DNA of 27,299 bases from Vallitalea maricola (GTDB lineage Bacteria; Bacillota; Clostridia; Lachnospirales; Vallitaleaceae): contig NZ_BTPU01000104.1 in the NCBI RefSeq assembly GCF_036985595.1, positions 1-27,299 on the forward strand. Reading direction: 5' to 3'. Position 1 is the first letter of the stretch, and each line of letters begins with the position of its first letter. Below are positions 24,295 through 27,299 of this stretch, in pieces. Below the pieces are notes generated by a model that made no database searches, was not told where the DNA came from, and was given only the letters and a program-made list of their open reading frames with translations. Both the position numbers and the translations under genes were made by a program.

Positions 24295-25056
24295 CTATTT
24301 AATTACATCTATTCCTTTTGCTTTATATCTTTCATAAATTGCTTCTTTTAGATTAGAGTCTGTTATAATATGATCTACATCATTGAGATCGCATACTTTC
24401 AGTAAGGATACAACTCCAAATTTACTGCTGTCGGCTAATAATATCTTCTTGCCAGAACGCTCTATAAGCCTTTTCTGTATTGGAATAGTATCAATCTCGA
24501 ATTCTGTTGCTCCTTCTTTTAGAGATATTCCACTTACACTTATAAAACATATATCTATATGAAATAGATTAATATAATTCTCTACAAGCTCACCCTTTAG
24601 AGACTTGTCCTTAGTATTAACAATACCACCTAGCAGTATTATTGTATAATCCAGTTCATCTACTAATTCTTCAACTACCAATATTGAATTAGTCAGTATA
24701 GTCAATTTCTTGAATTTGTTTTTTAGAAGTTTTGCTATTTCTAACGTTGTAGTTCCATTGTCAAGAGCTATTACAGATTCTTCAGATATAAATCCCATTG
24801 CATTTTGGGCTATATTTACTTTTTCTTGGTTATGGCTTTTTTCCCTTATTTTAAAGTCTATTGATCTTGGGTTTATTTGGTCCAGCATTGCACCACCATG
24901 TACACGATGTAGAAAACCTTCTTTTTCTAAATGTTCTAGATCTCTTCTTACTGTTTCAACTGAAACACCAAAAAGTTCTATTAAATAAGAAGATTTTACG
25001 GAATTATTTTTTTCTAATAAGTCTAGTATAATTTTATATCTTTCTTCTGCTAACAA
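24295..25056 (-). CDS. DeoR/GlpR family transcriptional regulator
   Basis: This 253-residue regulator has an N-terminal DeoR-type winged helix (about residues 5-55; LIELFGVSVETVRRDLEHLE, then RVHGGA). The C-terminal DeoRC sensor domain (about 70-230) has IALDNGTTTLEIAKLL and ILTNSILVVEEL, which bind a sugar phosphate or phosphate ester. The start is chosen as TTG at 25056, giving MLAEERYKIILDLLEKN, the usual N-terminus of the family. GAGGAG lies nine bases upstream of it, whereas it directly touches the in-frame ATG at 25065. It follows the OPA-type transporter gene closely and most likely represses that operon and the divergent PHP gene through the sites at 26471-26521. Confidence 0.9.
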   Translation of the reverse strand: MLAEERYKIILDLLEKNNSVKSSYLIELFGVSVETVRRDLEHLEKEGFLHRVHGGAMLDQINPRSIDFKIREKSHNQEKVNIAQNAMGFISEESVIALDNGTTTLEIAKLLKNKFKKLTILTNSILVVEELVDELDYTIILLGGIVNTKDKSLKGELVENYINLFHIDICFISVSGISLKEGATEFEIDTIPIQKRLIERSGKKILLADSSKFGVVSLLKVCDLNDVDHIITDSNLKEAIYERYKAKGIDVIK

Positions 25057-25070
25057 AACTCCCATCTCCT

Positions 25071-26339
25071 CTAATCAATTAAATATGTATTATCTGTCAC
25101 TTTTTCCATTTTCACTGCTATTTTATCACACTTAAGGCTCATAAGCAAAGCAAATATTCCAACAACTAAACAAACTATCCAAAAAATCATAACACCATTC
25201 CAACTGAATCTATCCACCAAAGCACCTGTAATAAATGCAGCAAACCCTGCTGCAAGGTAGGAACAAAAATCCAAAAATCCAGCTATCGAAGATGTTTTAT
25301 TATATTTTGCAAAATGTAATGGAATTACACCAAGCAATAAAGTGTTAGCTCCATACATTACTGCAGATGTTAAACCTAAAAATATAAGAGCGATTATTAT
25401 ATTGTAGGAACCTAATTTCACGAATCCTATTATCATGAATATACTTATCATAAACAAAAGATATATTGTCCTTTTTTCTTTGTGTTTCAATTTTTTATTC
25501 AGGAAACTGGCAAACATCATACCCAATAAATTCATCACAGGTATGAATATAATGAATTGAGTGGTTTCAGTAATATCCAGATTCTGTGTCTCCATGAATA
25601 AAGTTGGTGCCCATAATGCAATAGAATCTTTTATTATCCCTTGTACAAAACAGGCTAAAACTATATATATTAATTTGGATTTTACTATTACTTGTAATAG
25701 ACTGTAGTTACTGTTGTTTTTTATAGCTGTAGCCTTAGAATATTTATCACATATATACTTATCTGCTTCTTTTGGTGTATCTCTAAAAAATGAAAACCAT
25801 ACTATTGAATATATAAGTATGATAATACCTGGTATCCAAAAAACAAGATTCCAATTGGATTTTGCTATAATAAGTCCTGAACCTCCCCATGCTAGTATAT
25901 AACCTCCTACCATTGAAGTTGAGATTCCTATTGAAACAGAACTTCTTTTTTCATATTCATACCAATTGGTTATAGATTTTACTATGGGTCCCCATAAAGT
26001 TGATTGGGCATATGCATTTATAACCCATAAAACCATCATTAATATATATGCAGTACTGAATCCAAAACATATATTGCATATAGCTGTAGTGATTAATCCA
26101 AAAAAGACTATTTTTCTAGTTGATATCCTATCTCCTATTTGTCCATTGATGAGTTGTCCAAAACCGTACACCCAATAAAATAGACTACCGATTAACCCCA
26201 TGGACCCTTTTGACCAACCAAAAGTATCTTGAATCTGAGGAATGGCTACTGATAGGTTAACCCTTCCAAAGTATATACTAGCATACGCAGCCCAACATAA
26301 TATAAATACTCTTATTTGTGATTTACTTAATTTAAACAT
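25071..26339 (-). CDS. MFS transporter, OPA (GlpT-like organophosphate:phosphate antiporter) type
   Basis: This 422-residue protein has about twelve hydrophobic segments. The N-terminal YFGRVNLSVAIPQIQDTFGWSKG and SLFYWVYGFGQLINGQIGDR, then LWGPIVKSITNWYEYEKR, fit the OPA group (GlpT, UhpT, PgtP), which imports sugar or glycerol phosphates in exchange for phosphate. The substrate is unknown. The start is ATG at 26339, with GGAGATG about eleven bases away, a slightly long spacing. It shares its transcript with the DeoR regulator and diverges from a PHP-domain hydrolase gene. The group suggests uptake and hydrolysis of a phosphate ester. Confidence 0.87.
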   Translation of the reverse strand: MFKLSKSQIRVFILCWAAYASIYFGRVNLSVAIPQIQDTFGWSKGSMGLIGSLFYWVYGFGQLINGQIGDRISTRKIVFFGLITTAICNICFGFSTAYILMMVLWVINAYAQSTLWGPIVKSITNWYEYEKRSSVSIGISTSMVGGYILAWGGSGLIIAKSNWNLVFWIPGIIILIYSIVWFSFFRDTPKEADKYICDKYSKATAIKNNSNYSLLQVIVKSKLIYIVLACFVQGIIKDSIALWAPTLFMETQNLDITETTQFIIFIPVMNLLGMMFASFLNKKLKHKEKRTIYLLFMISIFMIIGFVKLGSYNIIIALIFLGLTSAVMYGANTLLLGVIPLHFAKYNKTSSIAGFLDFCSYLAAGFAAFITGALVDRFSWNGVMIFWIVCLVVGIFALLMSLKCDKIAVKMEKVTDNTYLID

Positions 26340-26378
26340 ATTAATTAGAACATCTCCTTTTTAATCCTTAATTAATTC

Positions 26379-26399
26379 CACATATATACACATATATAC
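26379..26399. repeat. Short tandem direct repeat in the MFS 5' leader
   Basis: Two adjacent copies of CACATATATA (26379-26388 and 26389-26398) lie in the 5' untranslated region of the MFS transcript. This may be chance in AT-rich DNA or a regulatory site. Confidence 0.35.
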
Positions 26400-26423
26400 T
26401 TATAAAACCAATTATTTTTATTC

Positions 26424-26451
26424 ATTATACCATAATTTGATGTAATATCAA
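26424..26451 (-). promoter_or_regulatory. Promoter of the OPA transporter/DeoR operon
   Basis: On the minus strand TTGATA (26446-26451) and TATAAT (26424-26429), extended by TGG, are separated by 16 bp. Transcription should start near 26417, giving a leader of about 78 nt. Confidence 0.75.
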
Positions 26452-26470
26452 CTTATTTATAAGTAGTTTT

Positions 26471-26521
26471 TAAATGTGCAAACTATATTTACACATTTAT
26501 ACCACCACATTTACACATTTA
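26471..26521. promoter_or_regulatory. Three copies of a 12-bp motif, candidate DeoR operators
   Basis: TTTACACATTTA occurs at 26488-26499 and 26510-26521 (centres 22 bp apart, two helical turns). An inverted copy with one mismatch (TAAATGTGCAAA) lies at 26471-26482. The group sits between the two divergent promoters. DeoR-family proteins commonly bind repeated short sites in their own control region, so this is the likely target of the adjacent regulator. Confidence 0.6.
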
Positions 26522-26544
26522 TTCATAAATTATCATTTATATTC

Positions 26545-26573
26545 TTGTTTTCCCAATAATAATGTGCTATAAT
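26545..26573 (+). promoter_or_regulatory. Promoter of the PHP-domain gene
   Basis: TTGTTT (26545-26550) and TATAAT (26568-26573), extended by TGC, are separated by 17 bp. Transcription should start near 26580, 26 bp before the start codon. Confidence 0.75.
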
Positions 26574-26605
26574 TGCTAAAAATATTACTTTGGAGGAGGA
26601 TATCC

Positions 26606-27299
26606 ATGAAAGAAGAATTACGTTTTTTTGAGGTTACCCCTAAGATTATACTTTCTGATACAACTGCTGAAATTAAAATCAAACCATTAGCAAAATACGA
26701 GACTTTTGATTCTGATACCGATATAGAAGTCGCTTATTATCCTTTAGAACATTTTTCTACTATTGGTGAATATAACTATCAAGAAAAGTATATGGTCAGA
26801 GCAAAAGATGGTGTTATTAAACTGACTCAACATTTTACAGGAGAGCAAGAACATATAATTAAAATCACTGATACTGCAACTAAGAAATCTTACACCTTCA
26901 ATTTCTATTCTGTCAGGTCAGATTTATTTAATAGAATACCATATAAAGGTGACTTACATATGCATAGCCATCACTCGGATGGTAAGGAATCCCCTGGATT
27001 TGTAACTGCGTCATGTAGAAAAATTGGATTTGATTTTATGGCATTAACCGATCACAGGAAATATTATCCTTCCATAGAGTGCCAAGAGAGTTATAAAGAT
27101 ATTGATCTTGATATGCTTATTGCTAGAGGTGAAGAAGTACATCCAGAAAATAATAACGTTCATATTATTAATTTTGGTGGAGATTTTAGCGTAAATGAAT
27201 TCATGAAAGAAAATAAAGAACAGTATTATTCAGAAGTAAAGGATATTGAAAAAACTATAGATATCCATGATGAACATGCAAAATATGAATGTGCTTCCA
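26606..27299 (+). CDS. PHP-domain metal-dependent hydrolase, 5' part only (runs off the window)
   Basis: The first 231 residues are visible with no stop codon. Residues 1-114 form a beta-rich N-terminal domain of unknown role. The PHP domain follows with GDLHMHSHHSDG (115-126; His118, His120 metal ligands), ALTDHRKYY (146-154; Asp149, His150) and GEEVH (175-179; Glu177 or Glu176), then NVHIINFGG (His186). These motifs I-III of the PHP fold mark a phosphoesterase active site; the substrate is unknown. ATG at 26606 has GGAGGAGG five bases upstream. It diverges from the OPA transporter/DeoR operon with shared motif copies, so it probably hydrolyses the imported phosphate ester. Confidence 0.88.
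   Translation, partial: MKEELRFFEVTPKIILSDTTAEIKIKPLAKYETFDSDTDIEVAYYPLEHFSTIGEYNYQEKYMVRAKDGVIKLTQHFTGEQEHIIKITDTATKKSYTFNFYSVRSDLFNRIPYKGDLHMHSHHSDGKESPGFVTASCRKIGFDFMALTDHRKYYPSIECQESYKDIDLDMLIARGEEVHPENNNVHIINFGGDFSVNEFMKENKEQYYSEVKDIEKTIDIHDEHAKYECAS

Overview
The window is AT-rich, low-GC DNA from an endospore-forming Clostridia-type Firmicute. The evidence is a clostridial-type 16S rRNA 5' end, strong AGGAGG ribosome binding sites, frequent TTG starts, extended -10 promoters, a YyaC-type spore protein, an ECF sigma operon with a DUF4097 protein, and a NiaR-type 3H repressor. A member of the Lachnospirales (for example Vallitalea-like) would fit, but that placement is inference. I saw no tRNA, CRISPR array, prophage or transposase gene. 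The region reads as core chromosome plus a few accessory catabolic genes.

Layout from left to right. Positions 1-45 are the 5' end of a minus-strand 16S rRNA gene, whose leader and near-consensus promoter lie at 46-350. Positions 565-3659 hold a minus-strand operon (YkvI-like transporter, DUF5711 protein, CvpA-like protein) ending in a terminator. A lone glycogen synthase gene (3749-5188, minus) diverges from an oligoendopeptidase F gene (5562-7367, plus). An AraC-type regulator (minus) diverges from a GH2 glycosidase gene (plus), a typical sugar-responsive pair. Positions 10968-12134 (minus) encode a membrane protein with a cytoplasmic MPN/JAB1-like domain that has lost its metal ligands, one membrane segment and an extracytoplasmic LysM domain. 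Next is the spore gene yyaC (plus). Positions 13054-16022 (minus) form an operon of a membrane-anchored exonuclease/endonuclease/phosphatase protein and a pair of bacterial PH-domain membrane proteins (YdbS/YdbT type). Positions 16296-19420 (minus) form a tightly overlapped operon: DUF4097 sensor/adhesin, ECF sigma factor, short single-pass membrane protein (probable anti-sigma) and B-box zinc-finger membrane protein. Positions 19608-21972 (minus) carry sfsA, niaR and an orphan PTS EIIC_2-type permease. A small conserved hypothetical gene (22218-22523, plus), pgi (minus) and a DeoR regulator with an OPA/GlpT-like transporter (minus) follow. The transporter gene diverges from a PHP-domain hydrolase gene that runs off the right edge.

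The most notable observations are: (1) the pseudo-MPN/LysM transmembrane protein; (2) two diverged copies of an uncharacterised MITE-like inverted-repeat element, at 22548-22652 and about 10821-10935, each sitting at gene ends and supplying terminators; (3) three copies of a 12-bp motif between two well-formed divergent promoters, proposed as the DeoR operators of an OPA transporter/PHP hydrolase regulon; (4) a glycogen synthase with threonine in place of the ADP-glucose-binding lysine; (5) the sfsA-niaR-EIIC operon, which suggests a vitamin-related role for an orphan EIIC; (6) a 19-bp perfect palindrome of Fur-family 7-1-7 geometry upstream of yyaC. Family assignments come from reading translated motifs by eye; no database search was run.
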